This document shows, piece by piece, positions 24,318-36,754 of a stretch of 64,000 bases of DNA (position 1 is its first letter; each line of letters begins with the position of its first letter). A program made the translations under genes and the position numbers. Under the pieces are notes generated by a model that was given only the letters and a program-made list of their open reading frames with translations, was not told the DNA's origin and searched no databases. The stretch spans positions 27,576,818-27,640,817 of the forward strand of contig OY747716.1 of assembly GCA_963556495.2 (NCBI GenBank). Reading direction: 5' to 3'. The DNA is from Valencia hispanica. Taxonomy: Eukaryota > Chordata > Actinopteri > Cyprinodontiformes > Valenciidae.

Positions 24318-27300
24318 AATTCAATTCAATTCAGTTTATTTATATAGCGCCAATTCACAACAGATGTCATCTCAAGGCACTTAACAAGAAGTTATTTCAA
24401 TACATTTATACAAACATTCCAATCAGTTAAAAAGTTTCCTATTTAAGGAATCCCAGCAGATTGCGTCAGTCATTGGCATGAGGTTGGGCAGATTTCCAAC
24501 CACAGCAATCCTTCAGCAATCCCTCATACTGAGCAAGCATGTAGCGACAGTGGAGAGGAAAAACTCCCCTTTAACAGGAAGAATCCTCCAACAGAACCAG
24601 GCTCAGTAGGAGCGGCCATCTGCCACGACCGTCTGGGGGTTTGAGAAGACAGAGCAGAACAAAGAAGGAACAGAAGATCTGGTATAAGAGTAATTTCTAT
24701 GTTACAGAAAGTAAAAAGTTGATAACAGGACACAGCGGATGTTCAGTTACTGAGAGGATCATCCCAGTCGATGCCCCCCGTCCAACAGGGCATTGCAGCC
24801 GAGCAGGATACCAGACCAGGTATATCTTCTATGGGGAGAAAAACACTGAGAGAAAACAAAGTTAACAGTCGAAATAACAGAATGTACTGTAATACAACTG
24901 GAGAGTCGTAGGAGAAAAGGAAGTAGCAGAGTGAAGAAAATTGGTAAGTCTGTCCTCCAGCAGTCTAAGCCTATAGCAGCATAACTACAGAGATAGCTCA
25001 GGATGACCTAAGCCACTCTAACTATAAGCTTTATCAAAAAGGAAAGTTTTAAGCCTGGCCTTAAAAGTAAACAGAGTGTCTGCCTCACGGACTAAAGCTG
25101 GGAGCTGGTTCCACAGGAGAGGAGCCTGATAACTAAAAGATCTGCCTCCCATTCTACTTTTAGAAATCCTAGGAACTACAAGTAAACCTGCAGTCTGAGA
25201 GCGAAGTGCTCTTTTAGGAACATATGGAACAATTAGATCTCTGATGTATGATGGAGCTTGATTATTAAGGGCTTTGTATGTAAGAAGAAGGATCTTAAAT
25301 TCTATTCTGGATTTAACAGGGAGCCAATGAAGGGAAGCTAAAACAGGAGAAATGTGATCTCTCTTTTTAATATTCATCAGAACTCTTGCTGCCGCATTTT
25401 GGATCAACTGAAGGCTTTTAATGGCATTTTGTGGACTTCCTGATAGTAAAGAATTACAGTAGTCCAGCCTTGAGGTAACAAATGCATGGATTAGTTTCTC
25501 AGCATCACTCCTGGACAGGATGTTTCTAATTTTAGCAATATTCCGGAGGTGAAAGAAAGAAATCCTAGAAACCTGTTTAATATGGGATTTAAATATCAAG
25601 TCTTGGTCAAAAATAACGCCGAGGTTCTTTACGTTATTACTGGGGGCCAATTTAATGCCATCCAGATGAAGTGATTGACTAATCAGTTTCTGTTTAAGAA
25701 CTTCTGGTCCAAAGACAGCAACTTCTGTCTTGTCAGAATTTAAAAGCAAAAAGTTTAGGGTCATCCATGCTTTTATGTCTTCCAGACATGCCTGTAATCT
25801 ACCTAACTGACCGGGTTCATCAGGATTTATGGATAAATATAGTTGTGTATCATCGGCATAGCTGTGGAAATTTATCCCATGCTGTCTAATGATTCTACCA
25901 ATTGGAAGCATATATATGGTGAAAAGAATTGGTCCAAGGACAGAACCCTGTGGAACTCCACAAGTAACCCTTGAGAGTGAAGATGATTTATCATTTAGAT
26001 GAACAAACTGGAATCTATCAGACAAATATGATTTAAACCAGCCTAGTGCTGTTCCTTTGATCCCTGCAACATGTTCAAGCCTTTCTAAGAGAATATTATG
26101 ATCGACTGTGTCAAAAGCAGCACTGAGATCTAACAAAACCAGAACAGACACCAGTCCATTATCTGAGGCCATGAGAATATCATTAGTAACCTTCACCAGT
26201 GCTGTTTCAGTGCTATGATGAGCTCTAAAACCTGACTGAAACTCTTCAAACAGCTCGTTACTGTTTAGATGTTCACAGACTTGATTAGCAACTATTTTCT
26301 CAAGGACTTTGGATAAGAAAGGAAGGTTAGATATAGGTCTGTAATTCACTAAGTCATCTTGATCAAGGGAAGGTTTCTTGAGTAAAGGTTTAATTACAGC
26401 TATTTTAAATTCCTGTGGTATGTATCCGTTTACTAAGGATAGATTCATCATATCCAAAATGGGGCCAGGAACCAAATGGAACACTTCTTTAAATAATTTG
26501 GTTGGGATTGGGTCCAACATACAAGTTGAAGGTTTAGATGAGGCTAATATTATTGATAATTCTGAAAGCTCGACTGAATCAAAACAGCCTAAGCACAACT
26601 GAGGTTCTACAGTTCTTTCATTTACTGAGGAAAAAGTAATCATGTTTGGGAGGGTGCCAATTATTTTATTTTTAATAAAATTTATTTTATTTATGAAGAA
26701 TCTCATAAAATCATCACTGCTAAGAGCTGGGGGAATAGTTTGCTCAACAGAGCTATGACTCTGTGTAAGTTTGGCAACTGTACTAAAAAGAAACCTAGGA
26801 TTGTTTTTATTTGCCTCTATTAATGATGAAAAATATGCTGTTCTAGCTTGTCGAAGGGTCTTTTTATACAGCAGTAGACTGTTATTCCAGGTTAAATAGG
26901 AATCCTCTAGGTGTGTAGAGCGCCATTTTCTCTCCAACTTCCTAGTATTCTGCTTTAAAGTACGCAACTCTGCGTTGAACCAAGGAGTCAGCCTCCTATG
27001 GCTAGCCACTTTCTTTTTTAATGGGGCTACACTATCTAATGCCAAACGCAATGAGGACGTAACGCTGTGAACCAGACCATCAATTTCTGAAGGGTTAGAG
27101 ATAGAATTGCTGCCATCCACTGTGTTACTCTGAGAAACTGAGGAAAGTAAGAATGGAACAGATTCTTTAAAAATTGTTACAGCATTGTCTGATAAAGTTC
27201 TACTATAATTAAATTTTCTTTCAGATTTAAGATGGTCCGTTAAAGTAAATTCAAAAGTTATCAAGAAGTGGTCAGACAGGACCGGGTTATGTGGGTGGAC

Positions 27301-28100
27301 TGTTATTTCCTCACACTCAATACCGTATGTCAGTACAAGGTCCAAAGTGTGTTTACCTGAGTGGGTCGATCCCTGTACTTTTTGAGTAAAGCCAATTGAG
27401 TCTAAAATAGCATTCAAGGCTGCATTTAGGCTATCACTTTCAGTATCCACATGAATATTGAAGTCCCCCACTATAATAACCCTATCAGTATTTAATACTA
27501 AATCAGATAAAAAATGTGAGATCTGATCCAAGAATTGAGAGTAAGGGCCTGGTGGACAATACAAAACCACAAACAAAAATGGTCTTAATGTTTTGCAACT
27601 TGGATGAGGAAAATTAAGGGTTAGATGTTCAAAAGAACTGTAGCTATCAATTGGTCTGGGACTAATTAGTAAATCAGAACGGAAAATGGTTGCAACTCCT
27701 CCTCCTCGCCCAGTATTTCTAGGAATGTGAAAATTTAAATGACTGGAAGGAGTTGACTCATTTATACTGACATAATCCTCCTGCTGCAACCAGGTTTCTG
27801 TGAGACAAAGGAAATCAATGTGATTATCACAAATCAAGTCATTTACTAACAAAGTCTTTGAGGAGAGAGATCTTATGTTTAATAAACCACATTTAATAGA
27901 TTTATTTTCAGTCAAAGTTGTATTTATTTTTATGAGATTTCCATAATTTGCTTTTGTTGGCTTAACTTTTAATCCATTTAATTTTGGCCGTGGGCAAGAC
28001 ACTGTTTCTATAGGGTAATGGGTGGGTAACAGTACAGAAGCAGCAGAGAGGTGGGTTAAACTACGACTCTGCTTCCTGGTCTGGACCCTGGGTTGTCAGT
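24318..28100 (-). mobile_element. L2-clade LINE inside the Tc1 element
   Basis: The 3' end on the minus strand is GAATTGGCGCTATATAAATA followed by a tail of ATTGA-type repeats (24318-24335). The 5' end at about 28100 abuts Tc1 transposase sequence. A short near-duplication CTCGTC/GTCGTC flanks it (24312-24317 and 28101-28106). It is 5'-truncated, since the ORF frame is open up to the junction. Confidence 0.92.
25018..28002 (-). CDS. L2-clade ORF2: endonuclease-reverse transcriptase, uninterrupted
   Basis: This is the replication protein of a non-LTR retrotransposon. It nicks target DNA and copies its own RNA at the nick. There are 994 codons without a stop. Residues 36-250 form an AP-type endonuclease with LNIRS (about 41), TETW (68-71), GDFNIH (179-184), HTLDLV (219-224) and LSDH (242-245). 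The reverse transcriptase follows with [37 protein letters not shown] and the active-site YADD at about residue 712. The C terminus has [20 protein letters not shown] and a final [11 protein letters not shown]. The codon at 28002 is GTG, not ATG. The frame stays open upstream (readings such as [17 protein letters not shown]) to the element junction, so the true N terminus is lost by truncation. The intact core suggests a fairly young insertion. Confidence 0.93.
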   Translation of the reverse strand: MSCPRPKLNGLKVKPTKANYGNLIKINTTLTENKSIKCGLLNIRSLSSKTLLVNDLICDNHIDFLCLTETWLQQEDYVSINESTPSSHLNFHIPRNTGRGGGVATIFRSDLLISPRPIDSYSSFEHLTLNFPHPSCKTLRPFLFVVLYCPPGPYSQFLDQISHFLSDLVLNTDRVIIVGDFNIHVDTESDSLNAALNAILDSIGFTQKVQGSTHSGKHTLDLVLTYGIECEEITVHPHNPVLSDHFLITFEFTLTDHLKSERKFNYSRTLSDNAVTIFKESVPFLLSSVSQSNTVDGSNSISNPSEIDGLVHSVTSSLRLALDSVAPLKKKVASHRRLTPWFNAELRTLKQNTRKLERKWRSTHLEDSYLTWNNSLLLYKKTLRQARTAYFSSLIEANKNNPRFLFSTVAKLTQSHSSVEQTIPPALSSDDFMRFFINKINFIKNKIIGTLPNMITFSSVNERTVEPQLCLGCFDSVELSELSIILASSKPSTCMLDPIPTKLFKEVFHLVPGPILDMMNLSLVNGYIPQEFKIAVIKPLLKKPSLDQDDLVNYRPISNLPFLSKVLEKIVANQVCEHLNSNELFEEFQSGFRAHHSTETALVKVTNDILMASDNGLVSVLVLLDLSAAFDTVDHNILLERLEHVAGIKGTALGWFKSYLSDRFQFVHLNDKSSSLSRVTCGVPQGSVLGPILFTIYMLPIGRIIRQHGINFHSYADDTQLYLSINPDEPGQLGRLQACLEDIKAWMTLNFLLLNSDKTEVAVFGPEVLKQKLISQSLHLDGIKLAPSNNVKNLGVIFDQDLIFKSHIKQVSRISFFHLRNIAKIRNILSRSDAEKLIHAFVTSRLDYCNSLLSGSPQNAIKSLQLIQNAAARVLMNIKKRDHISPVLASLHWLPVKSRIEFKILLLTYKALNNQAPSYIRDLIVPYVPKRALRSQTAGLLVVPRISKSRMGGRSFSYQAPLLWNQLPALVREADTLFTFKARLKTFLFDKAYS

Positions 28101-28106
28101 GTCGTC

Positions 28107-28222
28107 CAGAGTCAACACGGGCCTCTTGGTTGCATTTCTGATCAGCGATCTCCTTGTTCGGCCTGTGAGTTTAGGTGGACGGCCTTGTCTTGGTAGGTTT
28201 ACTGTTGTGCCATACTCCTTCC
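28107..28222 (-). pseudogene. Tc1 transposase, middle part
   Basis: It repeats the KEYGTTVNLPRQGRPP segment (duplicated at the insertion) and continues as KLTGRTRRSLIRNATKRPVL and TLDD, the second HTH region. It is then interrupted by the L2 element at 28100. Confidence 0.85.
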
Positions 28223-28727
28223 CTTTTTTTTTTTTTTACGTGTCCTGTTTGGCAGTGTGGAGCTCAGAATTGGTGTCTGAGTACCAAGTAGAAGCCCAAT
28301 AGATTTACTTTCACAAGCTGAGCAGTACAGCTTTTGCTATAGTCCTCCACTTGATATATGTGTGAAAAATCTTTATTATGAATTGTTGGGGTTTTTATTT
28401 CCTGATGTTATGGACACGGAGACGGAAAATTAAGGAGAAGAAAGAAGAAAGATGAAGAAGAGAGGTAGGAAACAAAAAGTCAAGAGAGAGGGTGAGTTGA
28501 AAATACAAGAGAGGAAGGGGAACAAAGAAAACACAGGAAGACATTGAAGTCTGCCTCCATACCCACAGGACGGCAGAGAGAGGGGGAAAAACAAAACAAA
28601 ACACGAAAAAGGAACATCGACAAAACAAACCAAACATTGTGAACTAAGAATTACACAACCACATCACACAAAAATAGATATAAAAATACAACAACAATGT
28701 CACAGAAAACTCATGGTACCGATTAAT
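28223..28727 (-). mobile_element. poly(A)-tailed retroposon, copy 2, with 50-bp target duplication
   Basis: The T-run at 28223-28237 is the A tail on the minus strand. The adjoining about 205 bp match 830-1053 inverted. A further 280 bp of pyrimidine-rich sequence extends 5' and is not in copy 1. The flanks 28173-28222 and 28728-28777 are identical at 48 of 50 positions and both derive from the Tc1 transposase. Confidence 0.85.
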
Positions 28728-28910
28728 AGGTGGACGGCCTTGTCTTGGGAGGTTTACAGTTGTGCCATACTCCTTCCATTTCTGAATGATCGCTTGAACA
28801 GTGCTCCGTGGGATGTTCAAGGCTTGGGAGATCTTTTTGTAGCCTAAGCCTGCTTTACATTTCTCAATATCTTTATCCCTGACCTGTCTGGTGTGTTCTT
28901 TGGACTTCAT
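28728..28910 (-). pseudogene. Tc1 transposase, N-terminal HTH part
   Basis: The reading KDIEKCKAGLGYKKISQALN then IPRSTVQAIIQKWKEYG and LPRQGRPP is the Tc1 DNA-binding paired-type helix-turn-helix. The frame is interrupted after GRPP by the retroposon insertion at 28727. Confidence 0.9.
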
Positions 28911-28999
28911 GGTGTTGTTGCTCCCAACATTCTCTTAGACAACCTCTGAGGCCGTCACAGGGCAGCTGTATTTGTACTGACATTAGATTACACACAGGT

Positions 29000-31705
29000 A
29001 AGGCAAGACAAGGCAATTTTATTTGTATAGCACACTTTCAACAGCAGGGTAATTCAATGTGCTTTACATGATTTGGTGATTTTAAAAAAAACACATAAAA
29101 GAAACACACATTACACATGATACACAATAAAGCAAGAGAAAGATAAAAAAACAGCAAGAGAGCATAAACACATTTCATATTTATGACATCAAGCATTTAC
29201 TCAAAGGCAATTCTAAACAGATGGGTTTTTAGTCTCGATTTAAAGCAGTTCAGAGGTTCAGCATCTCTACACTCGTCAGGAAGTTTGTTCCAGATAAGGG
29301 GAGCATAAAAACTGAAAGCTGCTTCTCCATGTTTAGTTCTGAGTCTAGGGATGTTTAGTAGGCTAGAGTTGGAGGACCTGAGTGGTCTTGGTGGTTGGTA
29401 CCGTGACAACAGGTCTTCAACATATTTTGGTGCTAAGCCATGTAATGATTTATAAACTAGTAAAAGTATTTTAAAGTCTATTCTCTGAGCTACAGGGAGC
29501 CAGTGTAAGGACTTTAGAACTGGGGTGATGTGCTCTACTTTCCTGGTTCTAGTGAGGACGCGAGCGGCAGCGTTCTGGATCAGCTCCAGCTGTCTGATTG
29601 ACTTTTTAGGCAGACCTGTGAAGATGCTGTTGCAGTAATCAATCCGACTAAAGATAAATGCATGGATTAGTTTTTCTAGGTCGTGTTGCTAAATCCGTCC
29701 TTTAATCCTAGAGATGTTCATCAGGTGATAGAAGGCTGACCTTGTTATTGCCTTTATGTGACCCTGGAGGTTCAGGTCTGAGTCCATTACTATACCTAGG
29801 TTTCGAGCCTGATCAGTAGTTTCTAGCTGTATTAATTGAAGCTGTGTGCTGACTCTTGATCGTTCCTCCTGGGGTCCAAAAATAATCACTTCAGTTTTGT
29901 TTCTATTCAGCTGGAGAAAGTTATGGCACATCCATCCATTTATTTGGTCAATGCATTGATTTAGGGTTTGAATGGGTTCAGAGTCACCTGGTGACATTGT
30001 AATGTAGAGCTGAGTGTCATCCGCGTAGTTATAGTAGCTAATGTTATTGGTTGCTATAATCTTGCCTAACGGGAGCATGTAGATATTAAATAAGAGGGGC
30101 CCCAGGATGGAGCCCTGGGGCACCCCACATGTGATTTCTGTTCGTTCTGATGAAAAGTTTCCTAGTGAAACATAGAAGTCCCTGTTCTTTAGGTAAGTCT
30201 CGAACCAGCCAAGTACTGTACCAGAGAGTCCGACCCAGCTCTCCAGTCGTTCCAATAAAATATCATGATCAACAGTGTCAAATGCTGCACTGAGGTCCAA
30301 CAGAACCAGCACTGTGGTTCTTCCACAGTCTGTATTTATGCGGATGTCATTAAGTACTTTGACGAGGACAGTCACGGTGCTGTGGTGAGCGCGGAAACCA
30401 GACTGAAAAACATCAAAACGGTTTGTCATTGTTATGAAGCCATTTAACTGATGAAACACATCTTTTTCAATAATCTTACTGATGAATGGAAGATTAGAGA
30501 TTGGCCTGTAGTTCTGCATTAACGTGTTGTCCAGATTTTTCTTCTTTAGCAGTGGTTTAATAACTGCTGTTTTTAAAGCCTGAGGGAAGACACCTGATAG
30601 CAGTGATGAGTTCACTATTTGAACAAGATCAGACCCAATAACAGGAAGAACTTTCTTTAGAAAAGCTGTGGGTAGGATATCAAGATAGCAGGAGGAGGAG
30701 TTAATTGGATAATGATTTTTTCAAGGCTGTTTTGGTTTAATTCGTGGAATTCAGACATTTTCTCTACATTGTTGTTGAGTGATGATGGCACTGGTTGTGG
30801 GTTCGATATTGAGGTACAGATTGACCGTCTAATTGTTAGAATCTTTTCAGTGAAAAAGCTGGCAAATTCATTGCAGGCCCTGGTAGAGTTTAGTTCAGGG
30901 GCTACTGTCACTAAAGGATTAGTTAGTCTTTCCACTGTTGCAAATAGAGTCCGTGCATTATTAATGTTTCTGTTGATGATTTCAGAAAAGAACGATTCCC
31001 TAGCATCTTTTATAGTTAGCTGATATCTATTCAGTCTCTCTTTGTAGATCTCACAGTGAACCTGGAGTCGAGTTTTCCGCCATTTTCTCTGGGCTCGTCG
31101 ACACTCTCTTTTTTCACTACGTACCAGTTACTTGTCCACAGAGACTTCTTTCTACCTGAGACTACTTGCACTTTAGATGGAGCAATGGAATCCATGATGT
31201 CTGAGGTTTTCGCAAGGAAATTATCTACCAACTTATTTACTGAGTTTGGGTTGGGAGATGAGGGGGATGTGGTGGAAGGATAAATACGTTTAAAGGTTTC
31301 TACTGAACTGTCCCCTAGAAAACGCTTTTTTATAGTGGTCTTACTGTGGCTGGATAATTTAGCAGAGATGGTACTTTCAAAGAAAATACAGAAATGGTCA
31401 GATAACGCAATATTAATTACAGAGATGTTGGAAATATTTAAACCTTTGCTGATAATTAAGTCCAGTGTGTGTCCTTTATTGTGTGTTGGTTGTTTGACAT
31501 GCTGGATCAGGCCGAAGTTGTGGAGAGTATCATCTAATGTTTTTGCTTGTCTATCTTGGGGGTTGTCGGTATGGATGTTAGAGTCCCCCACAATGATTAG
31601 TTGGTCATAGTCGATACATATTACAGAAAGAAGGTCATTGAAATCATTAAAGAAGTTAGAGTTAAGTTTTGGTGGTTTATATAAACTTAGAAATAACGCT
31701 TTGTT
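29000..31705 (-). mobile_element. second L2-clade LINE inside the Tc1 element, decayed
   Basis: The 3' tail is of GCCTT type (AAGGCAAGACAAGGC on the + strand) next to ATTTTATTTGTATAGCACAC. It carries ORF2 fragments and is 5'-truncated within the endonuclease. It sits in the Tc1 leader between an AGGT repeat (28996-28999 and 31706-31709). It belongs to a different L2 subfamily from the 24318 copy. Confidence 0.9.
29197..31591 (-). pseudogene. L2-clade ORF2 remnant (endonuclease end, reverse transcriptase)
   Basis: From right to left: the endonuclease end with GDSNIH-like and HTLDLIIS and LSDHF motifs (31031-31591), a linker (30657-30935), reverse transcriptase 29689-30615 with [37 protein letters not shown] and [10 protein letters not shown], and the C terminus 29197-29409 ending FKSRLKTHLFRIAFE. 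Frameshifts and stops separate the pieces, so it is not functional. Confidence 0.9.
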
Positions 31706-31992
31706 AGGTGCACTCTATTTAGTCATTAGCACTCATCAGGCAATGTCTATGGGCAACTGACTGCACTCAGACCAAAGGGGGCTGAATAATTACGCACACC
31801 CCACTTTTCAGTTATTTATTTGTAAAAAGATTTTGGGATCATGTAGGATTTTCGTTCCACTTCCTAACGTGTACACCACTTTGTATTGGTCTTTCACGTG
31901 GAATTCCAATCAAATTGATTCATGTTTGTGGCTGTAATGTGACAAAATGTGGAAAAGTTCAAGGGGGCCGAATACTTTTGCAAGCCACTGTA

Positions 31993-33715
31993 GATGATGT
32001 CACAGCGTCTGTTACGATAGAGTCTGGAAGCCTCACTCTTTATTGCTGTAGAAAGAAAATGCATTGTTTTCCTGACAGAAATGGTGCTTTTCAACAGGAA
32101 TATGTCAGATAGATATGTAGAAGCTTGTGTCTTTTTGTTAAAAATCTTTTTTTGCCCCAGGATTTTTTTAACAATTTGAATCTTGAATTTGAGGTAAGGA
32201 ATTGTGTGGGGAGAATTTATATTTGCATGAATCATTGCACAGCACAAGAGGCCATTCTGCCTGTGTGCATCAGAGAAGCAGTGCTAGTCAGAACAGCAGC
32301 ATAAGTTGCAATGACTACGCGAATAATGCTAGAACTGTGGGGTTTTTCACCGTTTTCTTTCACAAGTGGTCATTTACCACACTGGTAAATTAAAAGGAAA
32401 CTTCCCTCCACAATTTACAAAGTTTATGTAAAGATTATCACATCTGTGCTTTAGACTTAATTTAATTTGGCTTTTTCTGAATGTACTGTAAATTCTAAAT
32501 TCTCCCTAGTTTTATTTATGACTGGAAATCTCTGTAGTTCTAGAAATGGGTAAAGATTCATACCTCCATTAAGGCTGTGATGTTCAGCATTTTTGCTGCT
32601 ATAATTGAAAATTAATGACTAATGCCCAAATAATTAACTCATAAACTCTTTTAAGTGCACATATACAAAGCAGTGTCAATTGCTAAGCCCAGCTGTTAAG
32701 TCTGGTGTCCAGTGGGAGTGCCTATTCATCAAGCTGCGCTCACTTGCACTTGCTTCTTGTGGACAAATTTGGATGGAAGTAAAATATAAATTATCCTTTG
32801 CTGTGTCTGTTAAATTTCGTTGAGTTAGATGGGTGCATTGTAATGTTCCTGGCTTAGATATTGTGAAAGCACATCTACGTTGTCAGTAAGACAAACCCCC
32901 CAGAATGCACAGCACTACCTCTTTTGTAACTGGATTTGGTCATTGAGGAGAATGGCACAGACCCAGTCTAAGTGTCTTTCATCTGGCCAATTCAAACAGA
33001 CGTTTGACCCCAGACATTTGCCTAATGTGTTTTTGTTATGTGGACTCCTGGCTTCACAAATGTCACAGTGGTTGGACTAGTGGGGGCTTGGGTAAGTGAG
33101 TCAGAGAGGCGAGACACAGAGTCAGCCCGAGGGAGGGGGATAGCACAGCTATGTGTATAACCTCTGCATTTTGCACTCTAACCTACTGGGACTTGGTGGT
33201 GTGCTGAACACAAGTTCTACTGATGACTGCGGCCTAGATCCCACTGGAAGCCGTCTGATCAGCGGCCCGGCTCCCCGTGCTCTGCTGACCTGGGCAGCTG
33301 TGGAGGAGACGGGAGTGCCACATTACTGGGCGCCTGGGTTACACCAGTAAGAAGCCAATCTGGGACAGTAGGAGCGACCCTGACAAATGCTGCCATTAGA
33401 GGGGGTGTTGAAAATGTATTACCAAACACAATGGTATTTTAGGGTGCAGCTAAATTTTGATTTAGTAGTGTTCCTGTTGGGGTTCTGTCCTCAAACCAGA
33501 ATGTCAGATTATCACCACTGTACAGTACTCAAAGCCATTATGCATTATATTTTAAAAAACATTCAGCTGTGGTTGATCAGCTTATTAGAAAAGATTACTT
33601 GTTTGTTGCATGTATACTCAAAATAAGCACTGATAGAATTAGGTGGTATTTAACCTTGTTAAAACTCTTTTTTGGTTAAATTATTGCAATTTAGAAATCA
33701 TTTAATTATAATTTC
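31993..33715. other. intergenic DNA
   Basis: No gene or bounded element recognised. A GC-richer patch lies at 33060-33370. Confidence 0.5.
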
Positions 33716-33823
33716 TAATAAAGATTTCTTATACATATATATCAAGCGGAGTACTGTAGCTAAAGCTGTAGTGCTCCACTTGTGATAATAAATCTGTTGG
33801 GCTTCTACTTGGTACTCAGACAA
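33716..33823 (+). mobile_element. poly(A)-tailed retroposon family, copy 3 (partial)
   Basis: AATAAAGATTTCTTATACAT through GGGCTTCTACTTGGTACTCA matches copy 1 in the same orientation with more differences. It ends at CAGAC, before the usual 3' portion, and is followed by an A-rich stretch and the (TTTC)n tract. Confidence 0.75.
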
Positions 33824-33837
33824 AAAATAATAATAAA

Positions 33838-34032
<195 letters not shown>

Positions 34033-35627
34033 AGCTGCAAAATGATGACTGGAATTGAGAATTAAAATATAAATAAAATAAAATCTAAAAGGATAAGCAA
34101 ATCTGATATATGGTATTTTTAAGCACAGCATCTTAAAGACTTATCACTTATTGAATTATATTTTGATCATCTGTCAAGTCTTGTATTTGAGGTTTTAATA
34201 ATCAAAAGTTTTTGATCTGCTGAGCACTGATCACAGCCAGTGTTTGATCGGTTTATTTATACGTCTCTAAAATATTATTTAATTGTAAAATCATAAAAAA
34301 TGTATTTTTGATTAAGTTGTCCTTCTAATAGGTGTGCTATAGGTCTATCTAAATCGCACCACTAAATTATCTTATTTGTGTGAATTTACTGTTCTTTATG
34401 GCTTTCATTTGGATACATGTTCGCTGTGTAATGCGTTCAGTGGTACTTTGCCTCAGAAAGGTCTCATTCTGAGTAATAGGTCTCAGAAGTGTGCTTGTTT
34501 TGCTCTTTTAGGGCCACTGGAGAGCAATAAAGTTTCTGTCTGAGGATTTTCAAGTCCTCGTAGACTTTCCCCAGGTGTGCTTCGCCGGTCGTAAAGCACA
34601 CTCTCCTCAGATGGCATATTCATGGACAAATGTGTCCACAGAGAATTTTAGCTACAGATCGGTTAATATGCACTCTAACAATTGCAGAATATAGCAATTC
34701 CTTTTGATAATTGCCTGAGTAAAAGTTCAAATTGATACACGTTTAATAGGTTAAAAGAAAAATTGGTATTTCATCCGATTGTGTGCTTGTTGTGCTTGTT
34801 TTGTTTGGACCCGTAATAGCTACAACAGGAAGGCCACTCTGTTATTTTAAATTTTTGACGTTCCAAGAGGTTAACCATTTTCTTCCTGGCTGTTCCTGGC
34901 TGTCTGTGGAGGAGAACTCCGTTGTATTTCCATGTTGAGGTATGCTGTGTTTACTTTCATCTCCTCTCCTTAGAGAAAGCAGGCCAACCTGATGTTTATT
35001 TATGAAGCGTTCAGCCTTCATTCAGAACTTTCATTCACCACTTGAAAGCACTCCAGTTGCTACTAATTTACCTTAAGGGACTTCAAAATTATCTGTCTGC
35101 ACTGTGGAAATCTTTTTTGTGGTAGAAGCCTGTCATCCTGAAAAACTTCCTTTGGAGTCTAATGAAAGCTTCCTAGATGGGTGAATTTTGCACTGTGTAT
35201 ACTGTGCTGAAAGGCGTTTTTATATATCACACTAAGTTGGTTTTGATCCTCAAAGTGGTACTAGTTTTAGTTTGTTTTGCTGTGCTTTGCTTTACTTGTC
35301 TCTTGAGCTTAGGCATGGGCCAGAGTGAGATTCTCATTGTATGAAAACTTTAAATTAAAAAAGCAACAGTTATTCCTACTGCTGCATTAATAATACAACA
35401 CATGTTTTTACAGTTATAATAACACAAAAATATTCACAAATTGTACTTCTGTTGTTTTGCTAAAATATTGAATTAGCACACAAGTAAAATAAGTTCATTA
35501 GTTAGATCAGTGGATCTCATACAAGCTATTTTTATTTGTTGCATTATATATTAAAAATAAATTACATCTATCCATTAGCCCTGCATGACTGGTTATAGGA
35601 TATTTAAGCATGCATACCATTCCTTTC
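34033..35627. other. intergenic DNA with a candidate conserved noncoding stretch
   Basis: No gene recognised. The stretch 34400-34740 is of mixed composition and free of repeats, and would be a reasonable place to look for a conserved element. Confidence 0.35.
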
Positions 35628-35877
35628 CGGGCGGCTGTGGATCAGTAGTAGAGTTGTCGGCCTGCGACCTGGAAATCGTGGGTTTGATTCCTGACACTTC
35701 ACCTACCTTGCCTACTGGTGTTGGCCAGAGGGGCCGATGGCGCGATATGTCAGTCTGTGGCTACAATTGTAGCTTGCTTCCACCAGTGTGTGAATGTGAG
35801 GGTGAGTGAATAATGGAGTTGTAAAGTGCTTTAAGGGTCTCGAAAAGCGCTGTATAAATGCAATTCATTATTATTAT
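35628..35877 (+). mobile_element. tRNA-derived SINE with LINE-like 3' tail
   Basis: The head has a pol III A-box-like GTGGATCAGTAGTAGAG and a B-box GGGTTTGATTCC at 35680-35691. The body includes GCTTCCACCAGTGTGTGAAT, typical of teleost SINEs. The end is GAAAAGCGCTGTATAAATGC plus an ATT-rich tail. It is a degenerate copy, not a tRNA gene. Confidence 0.85.
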
Positions 35878-36319
35878 TTTCATGAATTAAATTTATGGAA
35901 ACAACCTCAAGTTCAACATCTAATATTGCATTTTTTCCTATTTAGTGATAGCTGCTGTAAAAATGTGTTATTGCACGGCTCCACTTTTGTAGTTTGATTT
36001 TCTTTTATTTCATCTGTATTTCATCACTTCATTCATTTATTATATCTTGAGAAGTTTTTTAGTTAAAATTTCAGTTCATTCAAACACTTTAAACACTTTT
36101 TCATTAAGTTTCCTGCCGTGTACAATTCAGCTTGAAATAAGGAACTTTATGTTTGCTAGATTGTTAATTAATCATGTGCAAGTCAATAATTTGCGTTTAT
36201 GGACCGTGATTGTTCAAACGATTATTGGTTGCCTTTAAAAAATATATTTTATTTTTCCTTCTTTTCTTTAAAAAAAAACGATACCAAAAATTTTTTTGGG
36301 AAAGTCCAAATTAAATTAA

Positions 36320-36754
36320 AGGTATAGCGGAGGATCTTTCCGAATTTTAGAAAAGACCCGCCCTCTCCAATTTTTTCAAAAATGCACATGCGCAACACTA
36401 TCTGCTCCCGAGAGGGAACGCCGTGTGCACGAGAGAGCATGCACGAGCCTAGTTCACCTCATGCACGTCGTTTCCACTATGTCAGACTCACCACCGGTAA
36501 GTGAAAATCTATTTACTACAAGCATCTCTATAGCTAACTTTAGCATGCTACAGGCCAATAAACAAGCTATCGTCTAGCATCAAACTCATCACACATAATA
36601 CACCTGAAAGTGCGCATGCGCAGAAAGCGAAAACTACCTAGGGATGAGCACGAAACAACAGCATTACGTAAACATATCACCAGAATGATTGACACTTAGG
36701 TGGACCAATAGTACAGGCTACCAACCCGGAAAAAGAAAATCCTCCGCTATTCCT
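36320..36754. mobile_element. TTAA-flanked MITE (Kolobok/piggyBac-like), 435 bp
   Basis: The ends are AGGTATAGCGGAGGAT and, inverted, AGGAATAGCGGAGGAT. TTAA lies outside both (36316-36319 and 36755-36758). The interior at 36470-36503 holds ATGTCAGACTCACCACCG directly followed by the splice donor GTAAGTG. Confidence 0.85.

Larger units (their letters stand above)
23667..31990 (-). mobile_element. Tc1/mariner transposon carrying three later insertions
   Basis: Both ends begin CAGTGGCTTGCAAAAGTATT and match as inverted repeats over more than 200 bp (23667-23890 and 31770-31990), flanked by TA at 23665-23666 and 31991-31992. Transposase pieces on the minus strand are in the right order at 28728-28910, 28107-28222 and 24021-24311. 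Two LINEs and a retroposon lie between them. Without the insertions and the 50-bp duplication the element would be about 1.28 kb, a normal Tc1 length. Confidence 0.93.

Noticed and set aside
30657..31591. Separate host genes on either strand
   Set aside because: All frames here are pieces or antisense shadows of the decayed L2 ORF2.
35637..35691. tRNA gene
   Set aside because: A and B boxes are present, but no cloverleaf could be drawn and a SINE body follows.
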